This document shows positions 1 to 13,700 of a stretch of DNA of 64,000 nucleotides, piece after piece. The notes under the pieces are model-generated. The model was not told where the DNA came from and made no database searches. It was given only the letters and a program-made list of their open reading frames with translations. Location of the stretch: positions 12,507,938 to 12,571,937 of the forward strand of contig CM052358.1 in assembly GCA_028551475.1 (NCBI GenBank), given 5' to 3'. Origin of the DNA: Casuarina equisetifolia. Lineage: Eukaryota > Streptophyta > Magnoliopsida > Fagales > Casuarinaceae. Every line of letters begins with the position of its first letter. Positions within the stretch are counted from its first letter, which is position 1. The position numbers and the translations under genes were made by a program.

Positions 1-300
1 ACGAGTAACGTTCCATTCATGTTGTGAAGAACAATTTGCCTTTTGTCTAAATGGATTGACTCCGACTTGATGGGCATTTGTCAAATTATACAATCAGCTG
101 GTTCATGCTTTTTATTAGTAGACAACATTTGGCTTTCTGTTATTAAGTTCTGCACTTTAGTCTTTGATTGTCAATCGTTTTCTAGACCTATTTTAAAACA
201 CAACAATAATCTATGAAGAGTTCTTTGTATCTGTCAATTTTTTTATCTCGTATCTAGCCTTGATGGTTGTGATGGGCCATTTGTCAGAGTAGGAACCCTG
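1..300. other. Unassigned spacer left of a copia element
   Basis: This AT-rich stretch has no open frame or RNA gene that I can support. It is the left flank of the copia element that starts at 301; the same background sequence should resume at 5733. Confidence 0.5.
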
Positions 301-517
301 TGTTAAAGAAAACAAAGAATAATGAACAGAACGGCAATATGTTGGAAGGTTGCCCTTAGGCTCTCATTCATTGCTGTATATCCATAAAGAATGTTTACAT
401 ACAATTTATATGAAGACAAAAATTGAATTATTGGGCCCATCAATTACCTAACGGGCCATGCTAATGAAACAATGCAAAAACACCATACAAGCCCATAACA
501 CATTACATATTTCAACA
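301..517 (-). repeat. 3' LTR of the 301-5732 copia element
   Basis: Runs TGTT...AACA and matches 5517-5732 almost base for base. It is followed inward by the polypurine tract on the minus strand. Confidence 0.9.
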
Positions 518-524
518 CTCCCCC

Positions 525-3500
525 TCAAGTTGGAGATTTGTACAAATCAAATACTCTAAGCTTAGACAATAGGTAATGGTGTTGTGGACTACATAAAGCT
601 TTCGTGAACACATCTGCAGGTTGTTCCCGCATGTTGACATAACTAGTCCTTACAATTCCTCGTTGGATTTTCTCTCGAACAAAGTGGCAATCTATCTCGA
701 TGTGCTTTGTCCTCTGATGAAAGATGAGATTCACTGCAATATGTCCAGCTGCTTCACTATCACAAAAGAGAGGAACTGGACAAGGAATGATAACTCCAAG
801 GTCCAGAAATAACCCTAATAACCATATTATCTCACAAATGGTGTATCCCATAGCTCTGTACTCGGACTCAGCTGAGGATCGTGAGACAATAGGTTGCTTC
901 TTAGCTAACCATGATATGAGGGAATCTCCTAACTTAATGCAATACCCTATTATGCATTTCCGCGTCATGGGACAAGTGGCATAGTCTGAATCACAGTAGG
1001 CGGTGAGCTCTAACTTGGATGATAAGGAGAGAAATATCCCAAGCCCGGGAGTTCCCTTAATGTATTTCAATAATCTCATAGCTGCATCCATATGTGAATG
1101 TTTTGGCTTGTGAGTGAACTGGCTCAAGTGCTGAACTACAAAAGAGATGTCAGGTCTAGTGTGGGTCAAATACAAAAGCCTCCTAATCATCCTTTGATAA
1201 GAGCTGTAATCACTTAAAAGAGGATCATCTCGTCTATCAAGATCTCTCTCATCATATTCTGGAGTAGTAAGCTTTACATTCTATTCCAAAGGGGTAAGTA
1301 CTGGTTTGGAACCTCCAAGTTCGGCCTCTGAGACTAATTCCAACGCATATTTATGCTGGTTAAGATATATCCCTTTCAGTGAGTGAACTATCTCTATGCC
1401 AAGAAAATACTTGCATTGTCCTAGATCTTTCATGTGAAATACCGAATGCAAATATTTCTTAAGCTCTGAAATTGTAGCAATATTATCTCCTGTCACTAAT
1501 ATATCATCAATATAAAACAAGAGAATAATGAATGAACCTTTACTTCTCTTAGTGAACAATGCATAATCATGTAGGGATTCTCGAAAACCCTTACAAGTAG
1601 TACCTCTGTGAGCTTGGCATACCACTGCCTCGATGCTTGCTTCAACCCATAAATTGACTTTCTTAACCTGCACACTAAATGCTCCCCCTGAGTGGGAAAA
1701 CCAAGTGGAAGTTGCATGTAAACTTCTTCCACCAAATCTCCATGTAAGAAAGCATTTTGCACATCTAACTAGTGAAGGCACCAGTTCTTCACTAAAGCAA
1801 TACTCATCACTGATCTTATTGTCACAAATTTAACAACTGGTGAGAAGGTCTCATCATAATCAACACCTTCTCCTTGGGTGTATCCCTTGGCCACTAGTCG
1901 GGCCTTATACCTCTCTACAGCACCATTGCACGATATTTGACCTTGTATACCCACTTGCATCTAATGGCTCGACGACCAGGTGGAAGTGTCACGACATCCC
2001 ACATGCGATTAGCCTCAAGAGCTACTAATTCTCTATCCATAGCATCAACCCAATGATTGTCATTAAGTGCCTGACGGTATGACTTAGGTTCTACAATGGA
2101 AGAGATTGAGGCTACAAATTTTTGGTAGTGAGGATGAAGATGACTAAGGGACACATGGTCAGATATTGGGTACTTACTATTTGACCCTATGGAGCTGGTC
2201 GAACATATGTAATCGGTAGTCCAAATAGAAGGCCATGTGGGTCGTGATGATCGCCAAATGGCTGGTGGTGATTGTTCAAGAAGAGTGTTTGGCTGTGACT
2301 CAGGTGTTTGATTGGTTGTGACAGTTGGAGGAAGAGTTGTAGGTTGAGGTCTTGTACCTATCATGCTAGGAGATATGGTTGGAGGAATTTCCTTAGGTGG
2401 TGTTTCTGGCATGCCTGGAGATGGCTCCAGTGGAACAAGCAATGGATCGCATGATTGTGCAGCATCTTGGAGTGGGGTCATGTGATCCAAGGGCAGATCA
2501 TGAGTCAGATCCAAAGTCTAACTAGGGGCAAAAGGGAATTCATATTCATAGAAAGCAACATCATGACTAACTAAAAATTTACCACTACTAGGGTCATAGA
2601 TCTTATATCCCTTCTGAAGAGAGGGATAACCAAAGAATATGCATTGAATAGCTCTAGGGGAGAATTTATCTTTAAGCCGTAAATCAGATGCATAACATCT
2701 ATAGCCAAAGACTCGCAAGTGGTCCAATGTCAGGGGTTTCCCATGCAATATCTCAAAAGGGGACGTATCCCTAAGTCTAGGACTAGGTAATCGATTAATG
2801 ATGTGAGTGGCTGTTAAAATGCATTCTCCTAAAAAACGTGCAGGGATGTGAGCCTAAAACATCAAAGCTCATGCTACATCCAACAAGTGATGGTGTTTGC
2901 GTTCCACCACCCCATTCTGTTGAGGGGTGTAAACGCAAGAGCTCTGGTGGTATATTCCTCGAGATGATAAGAAAGAAGAGCATGTAGCAAAAAAAAATTC
3001 TGTCCCATTATTTGAGCGAATGCGCTTGATAATGATGCCATACTGGTTTTGAACCATGGAAATAAAGGACTGAATAATAGGGAAAACTTGATCTTTGAAA
3101 CATAAAAGAAAGGTCCAAGTCGCTCATGAGAAATCATCAACAATAGTAAAAAAATATCACGACTTATCATGATTAGGTTCCTGATGGGGTCCCCACAAGT
3201 CCATGTGAACAAGATCAAACAAAGTAGTACTAAAATTTTGACATTGTGGAAAAACAGATCGAGTCTATTTTGCCAATGGACAAATAGAGCAAGAAAAAGA
3301 ATTAGGACATTCTATGCATTTCCCATGTGCAAGATAGCATTTTTGGGAGCTATGTCCTAAACATCTATGCCATAGATTATAATTAGAAATAGCATCATCA
3401 TTACACTGATTGTTCGCATTCACATAAGACAAAAGGGAATGCACACTATTCAAAAAGCGTGTAATACAATGAGATAGTTCAGAAAGGTTAGGTTGCAAAA

Positions 3501-3957
3501 AATAAAGCCCTCGGATTGCTTTACCCAGTCCGATCACTTGCCCAGTCATACGGTCTTGGAAAAAGCAAAAATCATTGAAAAAGACAACAATGTAATTGCA
3601 ATAAAAAGTGATTCTCTTAACTGAGAGTAAATTAAATTTCAGTCAAGGGATATAAAGAACACGACCTAAATGCATCAATTTTGTAGGTTGTGCATGTCCA
3701 ATGTGCGTAGCATAGACAAAAGTACTATTAGGCAATTTAATAGGCAATGATTGAGGTAAGCATGGATAATAAGAATATAAATTATTTAAATTGCACGTGA
3801 TATGGTCACTTGCACCTGAGTCGATGATCCAAGGACAATTTAAATTGAAGTTGGGTGAATGTATTGTACCTTTATAGTTTCCCAAAGAGTGAGAAGCTAA
3901 GTTTTGTTGCATCTGATTTAGGCTGAATGGAGTAAACTGCAGACTTGCAGAGTACAT
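525..3957 (-). pseudogene. copia pol relic (protease, integrase, RT, RNase H)
   Basis: The polyprotein is read on the minus strand in several disrupted frames. From 5' to 3': protease with the active-site DSGA motif (about 3820); the GAG-pre-integrase zinc region with LWHRCLGH and a later C-x2-C (3265-3549); integrase core with VYTPQQNGVVERK (about 2900-2940); integrase C-terminus with FGYRCYA (2518-2748); reverse transcriptase start near KWVYKVK (about 1930); RT with [12 protein letters not shown] and a YIDD-type catalytic box (1281-1781); RNase H with CDSDYA, SAESEYRAM and TKHIEIDCHFVREK (525-1190). Stops and frameshifts between these blocks mark it as a pseudogene. Confidence 0.9.
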
Positions 3958-4224
3958 GGTGCCCGCAAAAGGAGTGCTCCCTGTCTGATTTGGGAGACTC
4001 GTGGGTTGCTGGTGCTCGAGGCCATGAAGAGAAGGCCCAAGCGGGTTCTAGCCTTACTGTCCGTGAGAGGTGCTGGCCATGAATAGGACGGGCCCAGGTG
4101 TTCCAGGATAAAACACACAGGGGCCCGAGTATAAGGAGCCTTGTGGCTGGGACCCACAGATGGGCCCCAACTGATGTTGCCCATTAAAGCCCATGTGACC
4201 TTACTGCCCAAATTGCTGCCTGAA

Positions 4225-5256
4225 CTACTGTCCGAAAGGTGACTGCCTGATGGGAGATGTAGGGAGACTTCCATTAGAAGTAACAGCTCCACCGACTTGG
4301 AATGCTTGGCCAGCAGCTGCCTTTTTTCCTTTTCCTTTCGATGTCCATCCAGGGGGATATCCCACCAGTTGGTAGCACTGATCCTTTAAATGTCCTAATT
4401 TATAGCAATGGGAGCACACAATTCTCCCTTTGGAATATACTTTTCCTTTTGAGCTGGGTTGTGCCGAGTTTGCCGGAGAAGACACGGCCAAGACAGTTCC
4501 TTGTTCTATTGTCCCAACGTCTTCCTTTCTAGCTTGATGCTTATCTTCCTTAGCTAGATTGAACACAACATCAACAGAGGGAAGTGGGTCTTTAGAAAGG
4601 ATGTTGGTGCGAAAGTTTTTAAATCTGTTCAGTAATCCCAAAAGAAAATCCACAGTCTTATGCTTTTCAACCCTTGCATCAACCCTTTCATTCACATGGC
4701 AGGAGCAGTTTCCATAGTGGCATCAGATTGGAGGATCTATAGTCTCAATTTCTAGCCAAAGGTTGCTGATTTTGGTGTAGTATTCAGAAACTGTGGGGAC
4801 TTGCATTTTATTTTTGAACTGTTGTTGTTGAACCCAGTAGATTTGGGTCCCAGTAAGCACGCCAAACCGAGTCTTAAAAGTCTCCCATATAATTTTTAAA
4901 TACTTCTTTCGAACTACAAATAGCATCAGCTCATGAGAAACCGACTTTTGGAACCAACATTGGACTGCATAATGGCAAAGGTCCTAAGCTTGTTGCTTCT
5001 TAGGTTCAGTTTTGGGTCTTGGAAAAGTGCTGTCTACAAAGCCCCATTTGTTTTTGGCCATGAGTTGATTCTCCATTTGATTGCTCCAGAGCTCATAGTT
5101 GCTCTCATCCTTTAACAGTTCAGTAACAAGAGCAGCCCCAGGTATGTCCGTTGAGGAGAGATAATATGGGTCACGGTATGGGTTGACAGGATTCAGAGTG
5201 GAAGAGGTGTTGGGATTTTGTGGTGGAACCTGTGTTCGGCGTGGAGTCTCAGTCAT
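4225..5256 (-). pseudogene. copia gag relic
   Basis: Starts with MTETPRRTQ at 5256 on the minus strand, just inside the 5' LTR and primer site. The first block (4984-5256) has the gag-type segment ESNYELWSNQMENQL. The next (4723-4926) has the SYTKIS-like middle region of copia gag (EYYTKISNLW). The last block (4225-4695) carries one CCHC zinc knuckle, C-S-H-C-x4-H-x4-C, followed by VGYPPGW, typical of the gag end. Frame breaks separate the three blocks. Confidence 0.85.
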
Positions 5257-5516
5257 GGTGGCAGGATAGGTAAATACGTAGGGAAAGGAAGGGTGATTGG
5301 TGAAGTGTCAGGTTGGTTGTGTTTTCCAATACATAAAACGCAACAGGGTGCGAATAAAGTGGGATACTTCACAAAATATCAACTGACAGGTGCAAACTAA
5401 AAGACGAAAAGGTCCTTAATAGCGTGAGAAATGGATTACCTCTGATGGCAGAAGTTCAGCTTTCTCATCCCAGGAAAGTGATGAAGAAAGCTATCATCTG
5501 ACATTCTTGGATACCA

Positions 5517-5732
5517 TATTGAAGAAAACATAGAATAATGAACGGAACGGCAATATGTTGGAAGGTTGCCCTTAGGCTCTCATTCATTGTTGTATATCCA
5601 TAAAGAATGTTTACATACAATTATATGAAGACAAAAACTGAATTATTGGGCCCGTCAATTAACTAACGGGCCATGCTAATGAAACAATGCAAAAACACCA
5701 TACAAGCCCACAACACATTACATATTTCAACA
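5517..5732 (-). repeat. 5' LTR of the 301-5732 copia element
   Basis: Homologous to 301-517. The outer TG of the left copy reads TA here, and there is a one-base indel in the middle. Primer site adjacent at about 5506-5516 (minus strand). Confidence 0.9.
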
Positions 5733-6573
5733 TCCTGCTTGGTAGAAATTGTTTTCACAATGTCCTTTTTTGAAGTCTGTTCTATTTTAGGAATTGTTGC
5801 GAGGCAAAGGATAGATTCGCAAATTTCATAGGAGACCTATCAAAAAACTTCAGCTTAACCCTATTGTTGAGACTTGACAACAGTCTTGTAGCACTATCTT
5901 GCTGGTTGGAATTGTGCAACTAACATAATATTCATTGAATCAATAGAGCGATCCTTTCGTCTTTTATACAAAACAACCTGTCATTCGATGTGAAAGTGAT
6001 GATTTCTTCTTCTTAATTAGCTATACATTGTTTTTACTTCTTGATCTTCTAAATTGCTATGGTAGTTTTCCATGATTGGATGTACTTCGAAATATGGCTC
6101 AAGCTTTAGGTAAAGAAATCCATCTTTTGTTTATTGAGAATCCCCACTTCTATGTTTGGATCTTGTTTTTTTCCCTCCTTTTTTGTGAATCCATATGCGA
6201 TTATCTCTTCCACTTTAACTACCCGCCACCACAATTTGTTGTCAGAGCTTAAATCTTCTAGTCTTGTTAAAGCAAAGTTACAGCTTGCCTTGGTAACAAG
6301 CTTCTGTTCCATGGACATAGAGACATAGAAACATGCCGACTAGCAAGTGTTGTTCCTTCTTTAGATCTTTTTACTAAACAATAGTAGTCTTCATGACTCA
6401 GTTGGACAATAACATTGTCCTTTCTTAACAATTGATGTGGCAAAGAGCTTTGGCTATGGTTCCTTGGGTGCAGGACTTGTACATGTTTAATCTTTTTGTC
6501 TATTTTTCCACTATAGCCTACTTGAGCTACTCAGAGATGACCATCAATCAAGTCGTTGCTAAAGACTGCATAA
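5733..6573. other. Unassigned spacer between two retroelement insertions
   Basis: Background DNA between the copia element and the solo LTR. Short open frames exist on both strands (for example 6106-6318 minus and 6432-6614 plus), but I recognise no protein family in them and see no supported exon structure. Confidence 0.4.
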
Positions 6574-8231
6574 TGATAATTCTATATTTTATAAAGTTAT
6601 TAGTAGTATTTTAGGTAATATTTAATATAATTTTTATTAAATTATATTTGTATTTAATTATATTTTTGTATATTTTGTTATTTTATGCAGCAAACCCAAA
6701 AGAGAAGAAAAAAAGAAGAAGCAATAAATCATGAAAAATGTTCATTATTTATCATACCACTTATCTATGAAGCATGTGAGATCCTTGACAAAGAAAAAGA
6801 AGGAAAAGAGAGGAAACACGTGGGACCTATGTAAAAGAATTGATGAAGGTGAACGTGAATTATATGGAACAAGGAAGAAAAGGCTTTTGTGAAAGGAGGA
6901 CGGACCGGAAGAGAGAGGAGGTCGGGAGAGAACAGAGAGAGAAAGACCTGCGTAGTTGAAGTTTCTCCCTCGCCGAAAGGCAGAGCTCACGCGTGACAAT
7001 GCGAGACTTTGTGACGTCGGATGGAAGTGCGAACCCCAACTGTACGCACGTTTTTTTTCAGCGAGGGAGCTTCATATTATCCAGATCCATTTTCTAGCCA
7101 TATTTTGTGTGTTTTTCGATGAGGGGAGATCGGATTTGCATTCCTTGTGTAATTTCCTGCAATTCTGTGGCAGTTGCTTGTGATTTCATGGCAGTTTCTG
7201 GCGAAGAAGTGCGAACGCCGACTTTGTCTTTTCCATCAGATCTACACATTTCTGTTGTGAATTTGTGCACTCTATTTACATATCTGTAATCTAGGCGTCC
7301 TGATCTATCTTTCTTGAAGTTTTTGTGAAGACAGGCGGTGGACGGCGGCACATGGAGGCGCGTGCGAAAGTACGTGTGGCATGTGTGTTGATCATTTTCT
7401 TCTTGTTTTCCAGACAACTTCATTTCCTCTCCCTGATGTGCAGATTTGTGCAGCTTTTTGTGATTTGAAGACATTTTTGGTGATAGCTTAATGTTTTTAA
7501 TTTACAAGATGTGTTGATTAATTTTCTACACTGTTCCTATTGTGTAAATATGTTGTTTTAATTTATTGTGTTAGAGCTACGATGGAACTTAATTATAACA
7601 TATGAATGTTATGATTATTTATGTTTTATAAGATATTTTATGAATGTGAAGTTGCATGTTACTGATTTTAATGCATTTGGGTGACTAGCTATCACTTAAA
7701 TGATATGATTTGCATGTTTGAGACCGATAGGAGATAGCATGCAATTGCTTTATGTAATATGCAACCATAGATTAATATGGATAGACATATACTATATGAT
7801 TTGTGTGGCTTTAGGTGTAAATTCAAATATTCACATATCTTAATGTACTTAGTTTATTTAATTCATATGTAGACTCATAGTGAATTAATGAGTTAAGTAG
7901 GTTCGCTATACCTAGACATAGGATAATGAATAAGTTAGGAGATTCCGCCATCACATGAGTAGAATTAATCTTGCGAGCATGGATGATCAACTTTTTTACT
8001 TAGTAATTATGCAAAATCAGAAGCTCTAGCACATTTCATTTATCAATTTTAGAATAATTTAGTTGTTAAATTCACATTTTACCACTTTGATTTGTTAGAT
8101 AAACTTTAAAGTCTATTCACCATTAGTAATTCATTAGTTTAATAATCACTAATCTTCGTGGGACGATACTCATACTTATCATTATATTATTTGTTCAACA
8201 TGTACACTTGCATGTAGAATTTCACCGAACA
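6574..8231 (+). mobile_element. Solo LTR, Ty3/gypsy (Athila/Tat/Ogre-like)
   Basis: A 1658-bp element begins TGATAATTC and ends CGAACA, flanked on both sides by CATAA (6569-6573 and 8232-8236), a perfect 5-bp target duplication. No internal coding DNA lies between the ends. Near the right end is the phrase CTTCGTGGGACGATACTC followed by an ATTATATTATTTG-like stretch, which I associate with the 3' part of long gypsy LTRs of the Athila/Tat group; this gives the plus orientation. Formation by recombination between the two LTRs of a full element is the usual explanation. Family assignment is from memory of that motif and is moderate. Confidence 0.8.
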
Positions 8232-8363
8232 CATAATGTCTGCATTGGTACTCTTAAGTTTTGATGTAGTCTCTAAGACAATGACCTTTTGATATTGGGA
8301 CCTGCTTTTGGCACTTGCGAGGCTAGATCTTAGCCTTCCAAGCCCAACATTGAGAAGCCTAGA

Positions 8364-8655
8364 TGTCCCAGATTGGTAGTATGGGCCAAGGTACTCGGAC
8401 GACCAAGGACGTGGCTCGTTTATTCATTGGACCAAGTGGCCTTGGATATGGCCTACCCATGGAACAGAATAGGTGGCTAGGCATTCGGCTAACCATTTTG
8501 TTTTCCTATATTGGGCCACCCACTTGGGTGGTGCCTTGTTTTGTAGTTTGTACTTAGGGGAGTCTTTGTCTACTTGCTTGTAACTTGGATGATTCTTTGG
8601 TTCAATAAAGATGTATATTCAGACTTATGTTTACGTGTGCTCTTTATTTAGCAAC
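8364..8655 (+). repeat. 5' LTR of gypsy element, left part
   Basis: Aligns to the first part of the 3' LTR (22136 onward), but lacks about 75 bp and 23 bp that the 3' LTR has near 22330-22470. It ends with GCAAC at 8651-8655, the left copy of the duplication made by the nested element. Confidence 0.88.
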
Positions 8656-10292
8656 TGTTGGGTTTTATGGCTTAACAAGAAGGGGGGTTGAATTGTTATT
8701 CTACCGAATCAATGCTTTTGTATGATATAAAGAAAATTCAATCAATTAATTTAACAATTTATATGATAATAAGAAATCAAACAAACATAATTATTTAAGC
8801 AAGTGAAAAGCAAGAGAATCAACACCCAATATACCACGATGGTTCGATACTCTATCTTAGAGTCCTATATCCACATTCTTTTCCTTTAATCTAACCAATT
8901 GAAGTCACCTTTACTCAACCAAATTAGGAGAACATGTTCTCCCTAGTCCAAATAATTCCTTCTCAAAGGAATTCTTAAGTTCGAATACAAATTATGATCA
9001 AAAGATCATATACAGTAGCAAATCCCCAAATAATATGTTAGTTTATGAGATATTGCTAATCAGAGGAGCTATTCAAGCATATATATCAAGATACAGAGCT
9101 CCTAACACAAAATCCCCAATTTGAAGAAATTAAGGTTTCAGATTTTCCTCAAAATTTATGTGTAGTAAATGTTTATAAGTGAAATTAGCACAAAAATAAT
9201 GTTATACAAGCTATGATTGAGTATATAATCGAAGATCAAAGCAAATAATCGAATATCATCGAACCCTTGTGAGTCACCGAGAGATGAATAAACTCGAATC
9301 AAATAGTAGGTGAGCTTAAGAGACTTTCTTCACAAAGACAACACTTCAAACAGATGTCAATCATCAAGAGAAAATCTTCACACACACATCTCCTTTAAAT
9401 AGGAAGCAGATCTAGGGCTTTTTAGGATCAAACTTGAACCATAACCTTCTTCCCGTTAAGAATAGTAGGCTATTTATCAAATTAACCTCATATCAGCCTT
9501 TGGAATCGAAATTCGACCATTCTGACAGCCCGTCTTCTCTAGAATCCTCTTGTTGAGGTTTTAGCATTTGAGAGAAGTAGAAACAACATCGGGGACGAGT
9601 GAAGTGGCTAGCGGCTAGGGCAGACTCATCGAGAGATAGAATCCTCTTATATGCTTCTTTAAGTGAGACGACGTTGTGACAAAGGTGCTTCTTTGATGGT
9701 CAAGACAACACCGTAGCAAGGAGACTTCACTGATGGTCAAGATGACATCATAGCAAGGGGACTTCGGTGGGATCAGGCTGACACGAGCTTGGGCCGCATC
9801 ACATCGTCTCAGTCCAGTAACAAAGGGTTCAGTCCAGTAATAAAAGATCCAACAAATAGACACGGTCCAATGTTAACAAGGTCCAAAGTTTAATTATGTG
9901 AACACAGTCCAAAAATATGATTTTTTACAAACTTCATATTGACTTTGAACTAATATCAAGATAGAGTTAATGTCCCTCATGTTTCTACAATTACATCAAA
10001 CTAAGTATCATATTCCTAAAATAAAATATATTCAAATATATTATATTTCTTAAGGAAATATTCAAATAATCAATATATTTAAATATTTGAATATGTGTCA
10101 CAAGAACTTTAAGAATATGTTCTATGAAGAAATGTAGGAATCCGGTTACTTTATAATATCATTAATTGATATTATAATTTGTACACCTTTTACTTCCTAT
10201 AATTTTTCTTTTTACACATAAGAAAAACATATTTTAAGAATTGATATTTACCAAAAATATTTTTAGTTACAACAAAACCCTATTTTCTAACA
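8656..10292 (-). repeat. 3' LTR of the nested copia element
   Basis: Begins TGTTGGGTTTTAT and ends TTTTCTAACA on the plus strand. It matches 15700-17366 over its whole length with scattered substitutions and small indels. It contains a cluster of CAGTCCA-like short repeats at about 9808-9915. Confidence 0.9.
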
Positions 10293-10762
10293 ATCTCCCC
10301 CTTTTTGATGATGACAAAATATTTCAATAGTATGGCACATGTCATCAAATATCTATCATGTTTTTCAATAGAACACAACATATTGATCATCATACAATTA
10401 GAGTTGCAAATAGTTACTTCATATGACCGTGAGCAAGTCCTATACATGTGTCTATCAGATTTCAAAATTTATCATAAAACATGCAATCAGGGGTGATATG
10501 TATCCCACATTCTGCATTGATATAGTTAGAAATGAGACTTCACATGTGCACTATTGTCTCCCCCTTTTTGTCATAAGTAAAAAGAATGATTATGCAAGTA
10601 ATCAGGACATGTGACAAAAAAAAAAAGAGCAGGCAGTAACGTAATAGGGATAAGAGTGGGGTACTAACCAGATTCTGTAGGAGTGAAAGTAGAGCCACTC
10701 CCCCTCAAACCGAGCAGCTTGAAAAACAATAAAAGAATAGAGAGATAGCAGTAATAGATAGT

Positions 10763-13700
10763 TTAAAGATTTTCAGGGACTAACATTCCAAGTTCTCGTC
10801 TAAGAGCATAGAATCTGTCTTTGGATAAAGGTTTGGTTAAGATATTAGCAATTTGCTGATCAGTGCTCATAAATTCAAATACAACATCACCTTTCTGAAC
10901 ACGATCTTTAATGAAGTGATGTCTAATTTCTATGTGCTTTGTTTTAAAGTGTTGGATGGGATTCTTAGTGAGATTTATTGCACTAGTGTTGTCACATTTT
11001 AGTGGAACTCTATTTGATAAGATCCCATAATCCTCTAATTGTTGTTTCATCCATAAGATTTGAGCACAATTACTAGCAGCAGTAATATATTCGGCTTCAG
11101 TGGAAGAGAGAGCTACACACTTTTGTTTCTTAGAGTGCCAAGAAATAAGCATATTTTTGAGATAGTGATATCCACCACTCGTACTTTTCCTATCTAGTTT
11201 GCATCCAGCATAATCAAAATCACTAAATGCATGCAAATCTAGAGTAGTGTCTCTAGGATATCAAATTCCTAGGGAAGCTGTGTTTCTAAGGTATCTAAAT
11301 ATTCTTTTAACAACAACTAGGTGTTGTTCTTTGGGATTGGATTGATACCTAGCACATAGACACACACTAAACAAGATATCTAGTCTAGATGCAGTCAAGT
11401 ATAGCAAAGAAACAATCATGCCACAATATAATTTGGTGTCTACACTAATTCCATCTTCATCATTAGATAATGATAAAGAAGTGCTCATTGGTGTGTTCAT
11501 TGGTTTGGAATCATGCATCTTGTATTTCTTGAGCAATTCATTTGTGTATTTTGTTTAACTTATAAAAGTCCCTTTGTTTGTTTGTTTAATTTGCAATCCA
11601 AGAAAGTATGTTAATTCACCCATCTTACTCATTTCAAATTCATTTTGTATGCATGTAGCAAATTTTTCACATAGTTTAGAGTTAGTAGAACCAAACACAA
11701 TATCATCAACATATATTTGAACAATTAAAATTTCTTTTTCTTTGTTCTTTATGAATAGTGTGTTGTCCACTTTTCCCTTTCTGAAATCATGATTAATCAA
11801 GAATGGACTTAATTTATGATACCAAGCTCGTGGAGCTTGTTTCAAACCATATAAAGCTTTTGACAATTTAAAGACATGATTTGAATAAATTAGATCTTCA
11901 AATCCGGGTGGTTGTTCAACATATACTTCTTCCTTTATAATACCATTCAAAAATGCACTCTTAACATCTATTTGAAATAAGGTAAAGTTCATACAGCAAG
12001 CAAATGCAAGTAAGATCCAAATTGCTTTCAACCTAGCTATTGGTGCAAATGTTTCATCATAGTCAATCCCTTCTTCTTGACTATATCCTTGTACCATTAA
12101 TCTAGCCTTATTTCTGGTAATAGTATCGTTTTCATCTAGTTTATTCCTAAAAACTCATTTTGTACCTATGACTGGATGGTCCTTTGGTTTAGGAACTAGA
12201 TTCTAGACCTTGCTTCTTTTAAACTAGTTCAATTCTTCTTGCATAGCAAGAAACCAATTTTCATCTTCAAGAGCCTCATCTACTTTCTTTGGCTTTACTT
12301 AAGATAAAAAGGCTTGATGTTCACATGTGTTGTGAACCCGAGACCTTGTACTTACTCTAACATTTGGATTTCCTATGATGTGATTGTGATCTACTTCATT
12401 TTTAACTCTAGGGAAGCAAGGTTCTCTAGTTTCAGACTCCCCCTTAACTTCAGCCTTATTTGGATGACTTTTATTTCCATTTTTCTCTTCGGTTTCTAAA
12501 ATGCCGTGACAATCATCCTAAAACTTAACATGAATTGACTCTTCTATAACTAAGGTTCGTTTGTTGAATACTCTATATGCTTTACTTGTATGAGAATATC
12601 CAAGAAATATTCCTTCATCACTCTTAGAATCAAATTTTTCAAGTGATTCTTTTCCATGATTTAAAACAAAACATTTATTGCCAAAAACATGAAAATATGA
12701 AATGTTTGGTTTTCTTTCAAAGAATAATTCAAAAAGTGTCTTTTTCAAAATAGGTCTTATTAAAGCATGATTTGAAATATAACAAGCTGTGTTTACAGCT
12801 TCTCCCTAGAAATGTTTAGGAAGATTATATTCAAATATCATGGTTCTAGCAATTTCTTGAAGAGTTCTATTTTTCCTTTCAACAACACCATTTTGTTATG
12901 GTATTCTAGGAGCTGAAAAATTATGTGAAATACCATTTTCTAAACAAAATTTTTCAAAGAGTGGGTTTTCAAATTCACCACCATGATCAGTTCTTATTTT
13001 TATGATTGAAAGACCTTTTTCATTTTAAATTATTTTACAAAATTCAACAAACTTCTCAAATGCCTCATCTTTCCTAGCAAGCATGTATGTCCATGTGAAT
13101 CTATAATAGCCATCTATAATAACTAAGACATAATATGTACCATTTAATGTTGTTGTTCTCATAAGACCAAAAAGGTCCATGTGTAGTATTTCTAATGGTC
13201 TAGATGTACTTACCATAAGCTTCGACTTGAAGCTACTTTGTGTATGTTTACCCTTAATGCATGCTTTACATATTCTATCATTGTTAAATTCTAAAGATGG
13301 AAGACCTTTTACTAGATTGTACTTACACAGTTTTTTTTATCAATCCTAGACTTGCATGTCCTAGCCTTTTATGCCACAACCAAGCATCAATATTTCTATT
13401 TACAACCAAACATGTTTGTTCAACATTCATCTTACTTAAATCAAACACATAGATATTGTCTTTCCTTTTTCCAACAATTTTATGTTAAGCATGCTCAATA
13501 AGATAGCTTTCTTTTCCAAATTTTATTTTAAATCCTTTATCACATAACTAACTTATGCTAAGTAGGTTAAATTTTAGTTCATCTACAAGCAACACTTCAT
13601 ATATGAGTAGGGTATCAGAGTTACCTATTGTTCCCATTCCTCTTATTCTTCCTTTGGAGTTATCTCCAAAAGATACCGTACCTTTATTTTCAACTCAAGT

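Larger units (their letters stand above)
301..5732 (-). mobile_element. Ty1/copia LTR retrotransposon, decayed
   Basis: A complete but inactive copia element lies on the minus strand. LTRs at 301-517 and 5517-5732 differ at about ten positions. Next to the right LTR, the minus strand reads TGGTATCCAAG (about 5506-5516), a primer site for initiator-Met tRNA. Next to the left LTR the minus strand has a purine tract (AACTTGAGGGGGAG, about 518-531). Flanks are CCCTG (296-300) and TCCTG (5733-5737), a target duplication with one mismatch. Domain order is gag, protease, integrase, reverse transcriptase, RNase H, which is the copia order. The frame is broken many times, so it cannot move on its own. 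Confidence 0.93.

Noticed and set aside
6106-6614. Possible exons in the spacer (6106-6318 minus, 6432-6614 plus)
   Set aside because: Some coding-like composition, but no recognised family, no consistent splice structure, and both frames end quickly.
10293-10762. Possible envelope-like frame in the SIRE-like copia element
   Set aside because: Only about 470 bp lie between RNase H and the LTR, without a sustained open frame.
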